Positions 42,786 to 53,342 of a DNA stretch of 64,000 bases are shown piece by piece (position 1 is the first letter of the stretch; each line of letters starts with the position of its first letter). The translations under genes and the position numbers were made by a program. Under the pieces are notes generated by a model that made no database searches, had not been told where the DNA came from, and saw only the letters and a program-made list of their open reading frames with translations. The stretch lies in NCBI RefSeq assembly GCF_002198715.1, contig NZ_MWLK01000021.1, positions 186,001 to 250,000 of the forward strand, given 5' to 3'. This DNA is from Rhodomicrobium sp. R_RK_3 (lineage in GTDB: Bacteria; Pseudomonadota; Alphaproteobacteria; Rhizobiales; Rhodomicrobiaceae).

Positions 42786-42933
42786 GGGCAAGGTCAGCTT
42801 TCCCGGCTAGGTTGACGGTCAGAAGCCCTGATTTGGCAGGGCAAACACCGCTCGCCGCGCAAGAATGCCGACAGATCCGCGGCCGCGCAAGCGTGGGCAG
42901 CGCCTTACCGAAGCGATGAGGGAGCAAGCCGCC

Positions 42934-43878
42934 ATGAAAGAGAAAACCATCCCGGCCGCCGCGCTTCAGGACCTGATCGACGGCGTCCACGCGGAATTGG
43001 CGCCCCGGCTCGGCGAGGGCCGAGTCGCCGATTACATCCCTGAACTCGCTAATGTCGATCCGAGGAAGCTCGGTATCACCATCGCAACGGTCGGCGGCGA
43101 CATGGTGTCGGCGGGCGACGCGGAAGAGCTGTTCTCGATCCAGAGCATCTCGAAGGTGTTCACCTTGACGCTCGCCCTCGGCAAGGTCGGCGACACGCTG
43201 TGGCGGCGCGTCGGGCGCGAGCCGTCCGGATCGCCGTTCAATTCGATCGTGCAGCTCGAGGCGGAGCACGGCGTCCCGCGCAACCCCTTCATCAATGCCG
43301 GTGCCATCGTGGTGACGGACGTCGTGCTTGGCAACCGTGCGCCCTCCGAGGCGATCGACCAGATCCTGCAATTCATGCGCTGCCTCGCCGAGGATGACTC
43401 GATCGCCATCGATCCCGCCGTCGCCCGCTCCGAGAACGAGACCGGCTTCCGCAACCGGGCGCTGGCGAATTACATGCGCGCCTTCGGCAATCTCGACAAT
43501 GATGTCGACAAGGCGCTCGGCGTCTATTTCCACCAATGCGCCATCGCCATGTGCACCCGCCAACTTGCCCGCGCCGGCCTTTTCCTGGCCGGGGAGGGGC
43601 GCGACCCGCTCAACGGCCAGCGCCTCGTCTCGGCCGAGCGGGCGCGCCGCGTCAATGCGCTGATGCTGACCTGCGGCCATTATGACGGCTCGGGCGATTT
43701 CGCCTTCCGGGTCGGCCTGCCCGGCAAGAGCGGCGTCGGCGGCGGCATCCTCGCCATCGTTCCCGACGTCGCCTCGATCACGGTCTGGTCGCCCGCGCTC
43801 AATGCGCAGGGCAATTCGCTGTTCGGCGCGCTGGCGCTGGAGAAGATCGCCGCCTCGACCGGCTGGTCCATCTTCTGA
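42934..43878 (+). CDS. glsA: Glutaminase
   Basis: A beta-lactamase-fold glutaminase of 314 residues that hydrolyses glutamine to glutamate and ammonia. Catalytic Ser71 and Lys74 are in [11 protein letters not shown], with [11 protein letters not shown]-type [10 protein letters not shown] and [10 protein letters not shown] also present. ATG 42934 after GGGAG matches the usual 305-310 length better than the ATGs at 42865 or 42916. It is divergent from the tartrate-type dehydrogenase. Confidence 0.92.
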   Translation: MKEKTIPAAALQDLIDGVHAELAPRLGEGRVADYIPELANVDPRKLGITIATVGGDMVSAGDAEELFSIQSISKVFTLTLALGKVGDTLWRRVGREPSGSPFNSIVQLEAEHGVPRNPFINAGAIVVTDVVLGNRAPSEAIDQILQFMRCLAEDDSIAIDPAVARSENETGFRNRALANYMRAFGNLDNDVDKALGVYFHQCAIAMCTRQLARAGLFLAGEGRDPLNGQRLVSAERARRVNALMLTCGHYDGSGDFAFRVGLPGKSGVGGGILAIVPDVASITVWSPALNAQGNSLFGALALEKIAASTGWSIF

Positions 43879-44077
43879 AGCGGGATCACCTGGCGAGGGG
43901 TGGATTCCCGTAAGGCGCAGCGCGTCGCTCCCGCTTTGGCGCAGCGTCCGATATCGACGCTCCGCATTACGGATGAAACCCCCGCCCCCGGCATTGAAAC
44001 AGCCTCGTAGCCTGCGCCGCCTAGCCTGGCACTGCCGCCCGGCGTCTAACAGCCCAATGCCGGGATAGGTGGGATGT

Positions 44078-44118
44078 CGAGGCTGTCTGGCGCTCCCGGA
44101 CACGCCGGGCAGCCTCGA
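44078..44118. promoter_or_regulatory. Hairpin between glsA and the P450 gene
   Basis: TCGAGGCTG (44078-44086) pairs with CAGCCTCGA (44110-44118), with further pairing of GGCG and CGCC inside. There is no T-run. It stands 32 bp before the true P450 start and may be a leader or weak terminator. Confidence 0.4.
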
Positions 44119-44150
44119 TCCAAAGTTTCGCGGGCGGCAAGGAGCGACGC

Positions 44151-44282
44151 ATGAGCCAGCACGCAACGCTACCCGAAGATATCGCCTGGACCTTCATCAG
44201 CACGGCCGCGCACGCCGTCGACGGACCGCTCGAAGAAGCCTATGCCTGGGCCAGACGCGCCGCTCGCGCGCGCCGAGCTTGA
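44151..44282 (+). pseudogene. Frameshifted N-terminal part of the cytochrome P450
   Basis: ATG 44151 sits 6 nt after AAGGAG, the best ribosome-binding site in the region. The frame reads M-S-Q-H-A-T-L-P-E-D-I-A-W-T-F..., then L-E-E-A-Y-A-W-A, and ends at TGA 44280-44282. The next frame continues D-A-P-L-A-R-A-E-L-E-G-R-S-P-F-W-A-V-T-K, as expected for a P450 N-terminus. A one-base insertion (or two-base loss) near 44253 therefore separates the two. It may be a real lesion or an assembly error. Confidence 0.7.
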
Positions 44283-45444
44283 GGGCCGTTCGCCCTTCTG
44301 GGCAGTCACCAAACATGAGGACATCCGCCTCATCAGCCGGCAGAACGACCTTTTCCACTCCGCCGACCGCTCCACCATCTTCACCACCAAGACCGGCGAG
44401 GCGCACATCCGCGAAGTGACCGGCGGCAGGGCGAACCGGCTCCGCCACATGATCCACATGGACGCGCCGGAACATCTCGCCAATCGCGCGATCACCCAGC
44501 CTGCCTTCATGCCCGGCTCCTTGCGCCAGCTCGAGGCGGGGCTAAGGGATCTGGCCCAGGGCCAGGTGGCGCGGATGGCCGCCTGCGAGGGCGCTTGCGA
44601 TTTCGCCGCCGACATCGCCCAGATCTACCCCATGAGCGTCATCATGCAGATGCTCGGCGTTCCTGCAGCGGACGCGCCGCTGATGCAGCGCCTGACATCG
44701 GCAATTCTCGCCACCAACGATGCGCATTTCAATCCGGAGCTGAACCAGGTTTCCCCGGAGGAGAAATTTGGCGCCATCTTGAAGGCGGTCGATGCCAATA
44801 TCGACGAATTCGCGGCTTATTTCGCCAGGTTGGTTGCTCAGCGGCGGGCGGAACCGCAGAACGACCTGCTCTCCACCGTCGCCAACGCCACCATCGACGG
44901 CGCGCCGATGAATGCGGAGGAGACGATGAGCTACATCATCCTCCTCGTGCTGGCGGGGCACGACACGACGGCGACATCCCTCTCCACCGGCATGCAGAAG
45001 CTGTGCGAGAGCCCGGAGCTGCTGGCCCGGATGCGCGGCGCCGACACCAAGCTGATCGACGGCTTCGTCGACGAGTCGATCCGCTGGGCCTCGCCCGCGC
45101 GCCATTTCATGCGCAGCGCCACCGCCGATACCACGGTGCGCGGGCAGCATATCGCCGCCGGCGACTGGCTGATGCTGTGCTACCCATCAGGCAATCGCGA
45201 CGAAGAGGTGTTCGAGGATCCCTACAGCTTCCGTGTCGATCGCTCGCCCAACCCGCATCTCGCCTTCGGCTATGGCGTTCACAAATGCCTCGGCATTCAT
45301 CTCGCCAAGCTGGAGATGCGGATTTTCTGGGAGACACTGCTGCCGCGCCTCGAAGCGGCCGAACTGGCGGGCACGCCGGAGAAGACCTATTCGATTCTGG
45401 TCAATAGCCTGCGCAGCATGCCGATCCGCTACCGTCTGAACTGA
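44242..45444 (+). CDS. Cytochrome P450 (missing its own N-terminus by frameshift)
   Basis: The open frame starting at ATG 44242 is 400 residues. It has the I-helix L-A-G-H-D-T-T-A-T (about 236-244), the ExxR helix D-E-S-I-R-W (about 279-284) and the heme loop F-G-Y-G-V-H-K-C-L-G with Cys349. It hydroxylates an unknown small hydrophobic molecule, needing ferredoxin and reductase encoded elsewhere. The genuine start is probably 44151, in another frame (see neighbouring entry); about 30 residues are lost unless the shift is an error. Confidence 0.88.
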   Translation: MPGPDAPLARAELEGRSPFWAVTKHEDIRLISRQNDLFHSADRSTIFTTKTGEAHIREVTGGRANRLRHMIHMDAPEHLANRAITQPAFMPGSLRQLEAGLRDLAQGQVARMAACEGACDFAADIAQIYPMSVIMQMLGVPAADAPLMQRLTSAILATNDAHFNPELNQVSPEEKFGAILKAVDANIDEFAAYFARLVAQRRAEPQNDLLSTVANATIDGAPMNAEETMSYIILLVLAGHDTTATSLSTGMQKLCESPELLARMRGADTKLIDGFVDESIRWASPARHFMRSATADTTVRGQHIAAGDWLMLCYPSGNRDEEVFEDPYSFRVDRSPNPHLAFGYGVHKCLGIHLAKLEMRIFWETLLPRLEAAELAGTPEKTYSILVNSLRSMPIRYRLN

Positions 45445-45450
45445 CGCAAG

Positions 45451-45894
45451 TCAGGCCGCCAGCGCCCCGGCGATGACCCGAGCGAGCTCGCGCAGCCGCT
45501 CGGGTTCGCCGGGCTCGAGCTGGGAGCCATGGGGCCTGAGCGGCTTGCCCGCCCAGCACGGAATCACGTGGAAATGGAAGTGGTCGACGGTCTGTCCGGC
45601 CGCGCGGCCGCTGAACTGCGCCACCACTACGCCGTCCGGCTGCAAGGCTGTGCGGATCGCGGCCGCGATGCGCTGAACGGCACCGACCACGGTCTGCAAG
45701 GTGGCGCGTTCCATGTCGAGGATGGTCCGGGCGGTGCTGGTCTTGGAAATCACCAGAACGTGGCCGTCCGCCTGCGGATAAATATCCATGAAGGCTAGGA
45801 TTTCGTCGTCCTCATAGACGCGCACGGCCGGCACTTCACCGCGCAGGATCTTGGCGAAAACATTGTCGTGGTCGTAGGTGCCGTCGAGCGACAT
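45451..45894 (-). CDS. HIT-family nucleotide hydrolase/transferase
   Basis: A 147-residue HIT protein with the catalytic motif D-H-F-H-F-H-V (His105/107/109) near the C-terminal end and the usual A-F-M-D-I-Y-P-Q-A-D-G-H-V-L-V-I at 34-49. HIT enzymes act on AMP- or dinucleoside-type substrates. ATG 45894 is 6 nt from AAGGAG; a TTG at 45909 is possible. It converges on the P450 gene with a 6-bp gap. Confidence 0.9.
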   Translation of the reverse strand: MSLDGTYDHDNVFAKILRGEVPAVRVYEDDEILAFMDIYPQADGHVLVISKTSTARTILDMERATLQTVVGAVQRIAAAIRTALQPDGVVVAQFSGRAAGQTVDHFHFHVIPCWAGKPLRPHGSQLEPGEPERLRELARVIAGALAA

Positions 45895-46154
45895 AGCGCG
45901 CTCCTTCAATGGTACGCAGATGGTGGGATGGATGTCCGTGGGGGACGCTTTTGCGCGTCCAGGGCCTGCATTCGCCCTCCGCCACTATACAAATCTATGC
46001 CCGCATTGCTACCAGGCGATAACCATTGGCGCAGATCTGGTTACGATCGTAACAATGTCCACCCCAAGCCGGTCGCCGGAAAAATCGGCCAAGATCTGTC
46101 GGTTTTAGCCTCGGCCGCGCGTCCTCTGGGGGGATCGAATACAAGGAGGTTTCC

Positions 46155-46508
46155 ATGGCCTATGTCGACGGATTCATAATTGCCGTGCCGAAGGAGAAAA
46201 TCGAAGCCTATAAGGAGCTTGCGCGCCTCGCCGGGCAGGTCTGGAAGGAATATGGCGCGCTTGCCTATGTCGAGTGCACCGGCGACGACCTGCCCTATGG
46301 GGAGTTGACCTCCTTCCCGCGCGCCGTGCTGGCGAAGGAGGACGAGACCGTTGTCTTCGCCTGGATCGTTTATGAATCGCGCGAGCAGCGCGATGCGATC
46401 AATAAGAAGGTCATGGCGGACCCCCGGCTGCAGACCGATCCGGCCGGCTGCCCCTTCGACACCAAGCGCATGGTCTTTGGCGGCTTTGAGACTTTTGTGC
46501 AGGTTTAG
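46155..46508 (+). CDS. DUF1428 (YbaA-like) protein
   Basis: A 117-residue single-domain protein matching DUF1428: M-A-Y-V-D-G-F-I-I-A-V-P at the start, A-L-A-Y-V-E-C (about 36-42), G-E-L-T-S-F-P-R-A-V, and R-M-V-F-G-G-F-E-T-F at the end. It has a ferredoxin-like (dabb-type) fold in the family. Function is unknown. A good AAGGAGG site precedes the ATG. Confidence 0.9.
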   Translation: MAYVDGFIIAVPKEKIEAYKELARLAGQVWKEYGALAYVECTGDDLPYGELTSFPRAVLAKEDETVVFAWIVYESREQRDAINKKVMADPRLQTDPAGCPFDTKRMVFGGFETFVQV

Positions 46509-46665
46509 CCCGGGGGCGGTTCACCTTTCGCATTTTACGCATTCCATGAAGTGTGAGGCAATGTTTTGGCGGCAAACTCAGGCTCTTAGCCATCGCTGAG
46601 AGCCGGGCCGATCCGGCCGGCGCTGCTTGGCGCCGGTCCATTCCCGCGCATTACAGGAGTCCTCA

Positions 46666-47130
46666 ATGAGCATCTTCGGCAAAATCGCCTCGTCCATCTT
46701 CGGCTCCGGTGAAGGGCACGCGGCGGAGGCCGAGCCTGTCGCGGCCGGCGGCATTCCCCCGACGCCCGCCACGAAGGGCGCGGCCCCGGCGGCACCGGCG
46801 GCGGCGCCGAGATCGGTCGCGGCGACCGCGGCGGCCTGGGCATTCGGCGGCAAGGACAATCAGACCGTGGATGTCGCCGTCGTGCTCGACAAGCTCACCC
46901 TGAGTGCCGGCGCGCAGCAACTGCAATGGCGCACCTCCATCGTCGACATGATGAAATTGCTCAAGCTCGACAGCAGCCTCGCCGCGCGCAAGGCGCTGGC
47001 CGACGAGCTGAAATATCCCGGCGACAAGAACGATTCCGCGACGATGAACATCTGGCTGCACAAGCAGGTCATGACCAAGCTCGCCGAGAATGGCGGCGTC
47101 GTGCCCAAGGAACTCGTGCACAAAGCCTAA
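46666..47130 (+). CDS. DUF3597 domain protein
   Basis: 154 residues. An N-terminal S-I-F-G-K-I-A-S-S-I-F-G stretch and a Pro/Ala-rich linker precede a conserved helical domain (V-A-V-V-L-D-K-L, W-R-T-S-I-V-D-M-M-K-L-L-K-L-D-S-S-L, A-R-K-A-L-A-D-E-L) characteristic of DUF3597. The linker suggests an envelope or surface link, but there is no signal peptide. ATG 46666 follows AGGAG. Confidence 0.88.
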   Translation: MSIFGKIASSIFGSGEGHAAEAEPVAAGGIPPTPATKGAAPAAPAAAPRSVAATAAAWAFGGKDNQTVDVAVVLDKLTLSAGAQQLQWRTSIVDMMKLLKLDSSLAARKALADELKYPGDKNDSATMNIWLHKQVMTKLAENGGVVPKELVHKA

Positions 47131-47261
47131 GCCCTCCTCCCGAGGCTGCGGCCGGTCGGACCTTCTCGCTTCGGCGCGGGATGTGCGGCCGGCCGCAGGC
47201 TTTCCTGCCTCTTCACGCCCCCACGCAATTCCTGCTTCTGCCAATCCCGGCTTGCGGTTAA

Positions 47262-48665
<1,404 letters not shown>

Positions 48666-48681
48666 CCGCAGCCGCCCCATT

Positions 48682-48790
48682 CGTCGCCCCGGCCGTCAGA
48701 GCCGGGGCCCACTCGCATCTCCTCTTGCCGCAGCGTTCGGGGATAGATGATTGGGTCCCGGCTCACCGCTTCGCGGCGTCCGGGACGACG
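48682..48790 (+). repeat. Repeat family A, copy A4
   Basis: Starts CGTCGCCCCGGCCGTCAGAG, has TTGGGTCCCGGCTCACCGCT and ends GCGGCGTCCGGGACGACG. It lies between the converging dgdA and E1 genes and is the best-preserved forward copy. Confidence 0.88.
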
Positions 48791-48816
48791 ATCACAACGA
48801 CTGCGGTCGCTGACCG

Positions 48817-51213
48817 TCAGACCGCGACCTTGCGGTGCCGGATGGGCTGGCCAGGGGTGATGCGCTCGGCGGCGTCGATGATGGCGTTGGCGTCGATGCC
48901 GTAATGGGCATAGAGGTCGCCGATGGTGCCGGTCTGGCCGAAATGCTCGACGCCCAGCGAGCGGACCTTATGGCCGCAGACCGCGCCCAGCCACGCGAGG
49001 GTCGCCGGGTGGCCGTCGATGATTGTGACGAGCCCGCAATCGCGCGGCAGCGGCGCCAGCAGCGTCTCGATATGGCTGACGGCGCGCTGGCCCTGGTCCT
49101 GCGCCTTCTGCGCCGCGCTCCAGCCGGCATTCAGCCGGTCCGCCGAGGTGATGGCGAGCAGGCCGATATCGCGCCGGTCCTCGCCGAGCAATCCAGCCGC
49201 TTCGATCGCCTCAGGCGCGACGACCCCGGTATAGGCGATGACGACGGCCGGGTTCGGCCCCGGTTCACGCAGCCAGTAAGCGCCGTTGATGATGTCGTTC
49301 GCCAGCTTCGGCGTCATGATGCGCTGCGGCTGCTCGACCGGCCGCGTCGAGAGGCGCAGATAGACCGAGCCGCCGCTGAGGTCGCGCAGCCAGTTGGCGG
49401 GATTGGCGCCGCGCTCGCCGTCGCGCTGCATATAGTCGAGGCCCCAGCGCATGATGATGGCGAGTTCGTCGGCGAAGGCGGGCTCGAAACTGGCCAGCCC
49501 GTCCTGCGCCATGCCGATCAGCGGCGTCGCGATGGATTGGTGCGCTCCGCCCTCCGGCGCCAGGGTGATGCCCGAGGGTGTCGCGACGACCATGAAGCGG
49601 GCGTCCTGGTAGCAGGCATAGTTGAGGGCATCCAGGCCCCGCTCGATGAAGGGATCGTAGAGCGTGCCGATGGGCAGCAGGCGCTCGCCATTGATCGAAT
49701 GCGACAAGCCGAGCGCAGAGAGCAGCAAGAACAGGTTCATCTCGGCGATGCCCAGTTCGATATGCTGGCCCTTGGGCGAGAATTCCCAGGCGAAGGTCGA
49801 GGGGATCTTCTCCTTGCGGAAGAGATCGGCGACGGTTTCGCGGGCGAACAGGCCGCGCCGGTTGACCCAGCCGCCGAGATTGGTCGAGACGGTCACGTCC
49901 GGCGAGGTGGTGACGATGCGCCCGGCGATGGCGTGGTCGGAGCGCGCGAGTTCGTTCAGGATCAGGCCGAAGCTTTGCTGGGTGGACATGACAGGCGCGG
50001 GCGGGAAGGCCAGCGTCTCCGGCACGTCGATATGCGGCGCGGCATGGCGACGCGGCGTCCCTTTCGCGAAGGGCACAGCGGCGAGAAACGCCTCGATCTC
50101 GTCCTCGGCGAAGGGCATGCCCTCCAGCCGGTCCCATTCGTGCCCTGGCCGGACGCCTTGCGCGGCGCGCCAATTCTCCATCTGCGTCGGGGTCATCAGG
50201 CCGGCGTGATTGTCCTTATGGCCCTGGAACGGCAGGCCGATGCCCTTGATGGTATAGGCGATGAAGCAGACCGGACGGTCATGGTCGATGGCGTCGAACG
50301 CCTCGATCACGCTGGCGAGGTCGTGTCCGCCGAGATTGGACATCAGCGCCAGCAACTCGGCGTCGGAGCGCGCCTCGATCAGCGCCGTCACCGGCCCCTG
50401 GTCGCCGATCTCGTCCATCAGCCGCTTGCGGAAGGCGGCCCCGCCCTGGAAGCAAAGCGCGGCGTAAAGCTGGTTCGGGCAATTGTCGATCCATTGGCGC
50501 AAAGCCTCGCCGCCGGGCTCGGCGAAGGCGGCCTGCATCAGTTTGCCATATTTGATGATGACCACGTCCCAGCCGAAATTGCGGAACATGGTCTCGAACT
50601 TCTCCCAAAGGCCCTCGCGGATGACGGCGTCGAGGCTCTGACGGTTGTAGTCGACGATCCACCAGCAATTGCGCAGGCCCTGCTTCCAGCCCTCGATCAG
50701 CGCTTCGTAGACATTGCCCTCGTCCATCTCGGCATCGCCCACGAGCGCGATCATGCGCCCCTCGGGCCGGCCCTGCGTCCAGCCACGGGCGCGGACATAA
50801 TCCTGCACCAGCGAGGCGAACAGGGTTTGCGCAACGCCCAGGCCGACGGAGCCGGTCGAGAAATCGACGTCGTCGGCATCCTTGGTGCGCGAGGGGTAGG
50901 ATTGCGCGCCCTTATAGCCGCGGAATTTCTCGAGCTGCTCGCGTGATTGCGCACCGAGCAGATATTGGATGGCATGGAAGACCGGGCTTGCATGGGGCTT
51001 CACCGCGACGCGGTCCTGCGGGCGCAGCACGGAGAAATAAAGCGCCGTCATGATCGTCGCCAGCGAGGCCGATGAGGCCTGGTGGCCGCCGATCTTCAGC
51101 CCGTCGCTGTTCGGGCGGACATGGTTGGCGTGGTGGATCATCCAGGAGGACAGCCAGAGCACCTTCTTCTCAAGCGCCGCGAGCATGTCGAGCTGGGAGA
51201 TGGGCTTGGTCAT
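48817..51213 (-). CDS. Transketolase-like 2-oxoacid dehydrogenase E1 (AceE/MdeB type)
   Basis: A 798-residue thiamine-diphosphate enzyme of the homodimeric E1/transketolase family. An N-terminal TPP domain has G-H-Q-A-S-S-A-S and the G-D-A-E-M-D-E-G-N...N-R-Q-S-L-D cofactor motif (about 172-205), followed by a central domain (E-L-G-I-A-E-M-N-L-F) and a C-terminal domain. It is shorter than E. coli AceE (887). MdeB-type relatives oxidise 2-oxobutyrate. Neither E2 nor E3 lies nearby. An Lrp-type regulator is divergent. ATG 51213 follows GAGGA. Confidence 0.85.
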   Translation of the reverse strand: MTKPISQLDMLAALEKKVLWLSSWMIHHANHVRPNSDGLKIGGHQASSASLATIMTALYFSVLRPQDRVAVKPHASPVFHAIQYLLGAQSREQLEKFRGYKGAQSYPSRTKDADDVDFSTGSVGLGVAQTLFASLVQDYVRARGWTQGRPEGRMIALVGDAEMDEGNVYEALIEGWKQGLRNCWWIVDYNRQSLDAVIREGLWEKFETMFRNFGWDVVIIKYGKLMQAAFAEPGGEALRQWIDNCPNQLYAALCFQGGAAFRKRLMDEIGDQGPVTALIEARSDAELLALMSNLGGHDLASVIEAFDAIDHDRPVCFIAYTIKGIGLPFQGHKDNHAGLMTPTQMENWRAAQGVRPGHEWDRLEGMPFAEDEIEAFLAAVPFAKGTPRRHAAPHIDVPETLAFPPAPVMSTQQSFGLILNELARSDHAIAGRIVTTSPDVTVSTNLGGWVNRRGLFARETVADLFRKEKIPSTFAWEFSPKGQHIELGIAEMNLFLLLSALGLSHSINGERLLPIGTLYDPFIERGLDALNYACYQDARFMVVATPSGITLAPEGGAHQSIATPLIGMAQDGLASFEPAFADELAIIMRWGLDYMQRDGERGANPANWLRDLSGGSVYLRLSTRPVEQPQRIMTPKLANDIINGAYWLREPGPNPAVVIAYTGVVAPEAIEAAGLLGEDRRDIGLLAITSADRLNAGWSAAQKAQDQGQRAVSHIETLLAPLPRDCGLVTIIDGHPATLAWLGAVCGHKVRSLGVEHFGQTGTIGDLYAHYGIDANAIIDAAERITPGQPIRHRKVAV

Positions 51214-51349
51214 GAGGTCGTCCTCGATTTTCGGGCCAGATACGAACATACCGGAAACAGCGTGGCGAGATTTCTCAAATATCGCCTCTTGCCAGGCCGA
51301 TCCTGGCAGCCCATTCTAAAGCTGACGGCCAGCTCATCAAATTATTCCA

Positions 51350-51820
51350 ATGACCGAACTCGACGCCATCGACCGCAAAATCCTGGCGCAGCTTCAGCTC
51401 GACAGCCGCATCACGGTTCAGGAGCTGAGCGAGAAAGTCGGCCTGTCGCCGTCGCCCTGCCATCGCCGGGTGCGGCTGCTGGAGGAGCGCGGCGTCATCA
51501 CGCGCTATATAGCCATGGTGGACCAGACGGCGGTCGGTCTGCCGGTCAGCGTCTTCGTCTCGATCAAGCTGGAGCGGCAGAGCGAGGAGGCGCTGGACCG
51601 TTTTGCCAAGGCCATTTCCGGCTGGCGCGAAGTGCTCGAATGCTACCTGATGACCGGCCCGCGCGATTATCTCCTGCGCGTCGTGGTGAGCGATCTCCCG
51701 GCCTATGAGCGCTTCCTCAAGCAGAAGCTGACGCGGCTCGAAGGGATATCCTCGATCGAGTCGAGCTTTGCGCTCGATCAGGTCAAATATTCCATCGCCC
51801 TGCCGGTCTCGCCCGATTGA
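51350..51820 (+). CDS. Lrp/AsnC-family regulator
   Basis: A 156-residue protein with the winged helix (I-D-R-K-I-L-A-Q-L-Q-L-D-S-R-I-T, L-S-P-S-P-C-H-R-R-V-R-L-L) and the C-terminal RAM ligand domain (Y-L-M-T-G-P-R-D-Y-L-L-R-V-V). It is divergent from the E1 gene by 136 bp, so it probably controls that gene in response to an amino acid or oxoacid. A LysR gene follows after 55 bp on the same strand. Confidence 0.93.
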   Translation: MTELDAIDRKILAQLQLDSRITVQELSEKVGLSPSPCHRRVRLLEERGVITRYIAMVDQTAVGLPVSVFVSIKLERQSEEALDRFAKAISGWREVLECYLMTGPRDYLLRVVVSDLPAYERFLKQKLTRLEGISSIESSFALDQVKYSIALPVSPD

Positions 51821-51875
51821 GCGGAACAATGCAGAAGATACATGACGATAGGGAACGCCATCCGCAGCGGCAGCC

Positions 51876-52778
51876 ATGATCGATAAGCTCGAATTCCTGA
51901 TTGCGCTCGCCCATGAAAAGCATTTCGGCCGGGCGGCGGAGGCCTGCGGCGTCACCCAGCCGACGCTGTCGGCGGGCATCAAGCAGCTCGAGGAAACGCT
52001 CGGCGTGATGCTGGTCAGGCGCGGCTCGCGCTTCCTCGGTCTCACCGTCGAGGGCGACCGCGTGCTGGAATGGGCAAGGCGGATTGTCGCCGATTCCCGC
52101 GCGCTGAAGCAGGATGTCGATGCCCTGAAGCGCGGTCTCAGCGGGCATCTGCGCATCGCCGCGATCCCGACGGCGCTCCCCATCGTCGCCGCGCTCACGA
52201 CGCCGTTCCACAAGCGCTATCCGGCGGTGCGCTATACGGTGATATCGCGCTCGTCGCAGGAAATCCTCGAGCTGCTCGGCAATCTCGAAATCGATGTCGG
52301 CCTGACCTATCTCGACAATGAGCCGCTCGGCCGGGTGAGCATAGTGCCGCTCTATACCGAGCGATATTGCCTGCTCATCAACCGGGACGCGGCGCTCGCG
52401 GCCAAAAAGACAGTGACCTGGGCGGAGGTGGCGAAGATCCCGCTCTGCCTGCTCACGCCGGACATGCAGAACCGACGCATCATCGACCGCAATCTGCAGA
52501 TCGCGGGCGCGACCGCCTCGGCAACGCTGGAGAGCAATTCGATGATCGTGCTGTTCGCCCATATCCAGACCGGCCAATGGGCGACGATCATGCCGGAAAA
52601 GCTGACCCGCAGCTTCAGCCTCGCCGACAAGGTCAACGTGATCCCGATCGGCGCGCCGGATACCGCCTACACCATCGGCCTGATCGCCGGACCGCGCGAG
52701 CCGCTGACGCCGCTGGTGACGGCGATCATGCTCGAGGCCCGGCGCGCCGCCAGTTCCCTCGGCGATCTGGCCGGGTAG
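51876..52778 (+). CDS. LysR-family transcriptional regulator
   Basis: A 300-residue LysR protein. The helix-turn-helix is A-L-A-H-E-K-H-F-G-R-A-A-E-A-C-G-V-T-Q-P-T-L-S-A-G-I-K-Q-L-E; the two-lobe substrate-binding domain runs from about residue 88, with Q-T-G-Q-W-A-T-I-M-P-E. I do not know its effector. Its target is uncertain: dgdA in Burkholderia is controlled by a LysR protein, but this gene is 3 kb away. Confidence 0.9.
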   Translation: MIDKLEFLIALAHEKHFGRAAEACGVTQPTLSAGIKQLEETLGVMLVRRGSRFLGLTVEGDRVLEWARRIVADSRALKQDVDALKRGLSGHLRIAAIPTALPIVAALTTPFHKRYPAVRYTVISRSSQEILELLGNLEIDVGLTYLDNEPLGRVSIVPLYTERYCLLINRDAALAAKKTVTWAEVAKIPLCLLTPDMQNRRIIDRNLQIAGATASATLESNSMIVLFAHIQTGQWATIMPEKLTRSFSLADKVNVIPIGAPDTAYTIGLIAGPREPLTPLVTAIMLEARRAASSLGDLAG

Positions 52779-52889
52779 GTGAATGCTGCTTTGACACTAA
52801 TGCCGTCGACAATCCGGTCCCGCCCGATCTAGACTGAGCGCCGCGCCTTTGGGTTCCTCCCGGAGAAGCGCAGCCGCAAGGGGAGCCTC

Positions 52890-53162
52890 ATGCCCGTCTA
52901 TGATTACGATTGCGCGCATTGCGGTCCCTTCACCGCGACGCAGCAGATGGCCAGGAGCGCCGAGCCGCTCGCATGCCCCGAATGCGGCGAGGCCGCGCCG
53001 CGCGCCTTCTTCACCGCGCCCGCCGTCGCCGGTATGGATGCCGGGCGGCGCAGTGCCATGGCCAGCAATGAGCGCAGCGCCAGCGAGCCGCGCCAGTCCA
53101 AGGCCCATGGGGCAGGCTGCGGCTGCTGCGCGGCGCCGAGGAAAGTCCGCGCCCCCGGATGA
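52890..53162 (+). CDS. FmdB-type zinc-ribbon protein
   Basis: A 90-residue protein beginning M-P-V-Y-D-Y-D-C-A-H-C with paired cysteines C8/C11 and C29/C32 (C-P-E-C-G), the FmdB/CxxC_CxxC_SSSS zinc-ribbon pattern. A basic tail with C-G-C-C-A-A-P-R-K follows. Such proteins are regulatory or nucleic-acid-binding, without proven function. The ATG follows GGGAG, and no partner gene is nearby. Confidence 0.88.
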   Translation: MPVYDYDCAHCGPFTATQQMARSAEPLACPECGEAAPRAFFTAPAVAGMDAGRRSAMASNERSASEPRQSKAHGAGCGCCAAPRKVRAPG

Positions 53163-53342
53163 CCGCGCGCTGAGGTGCGGCCCCGAGGCGATGGCCTCCC
53201 GCGACACCAAACATTTCAGGCGTATGGCTATCAAAACTGTGTGAGGTTGCCGCCCCGGGCAAGGCCCGGGCGGGGCCTTTGCCTATGCCGGACCATTTGC
53301 CCTCTGGTAGGATTGTGCGGTTAATCAATAAGGGAGGAACAC

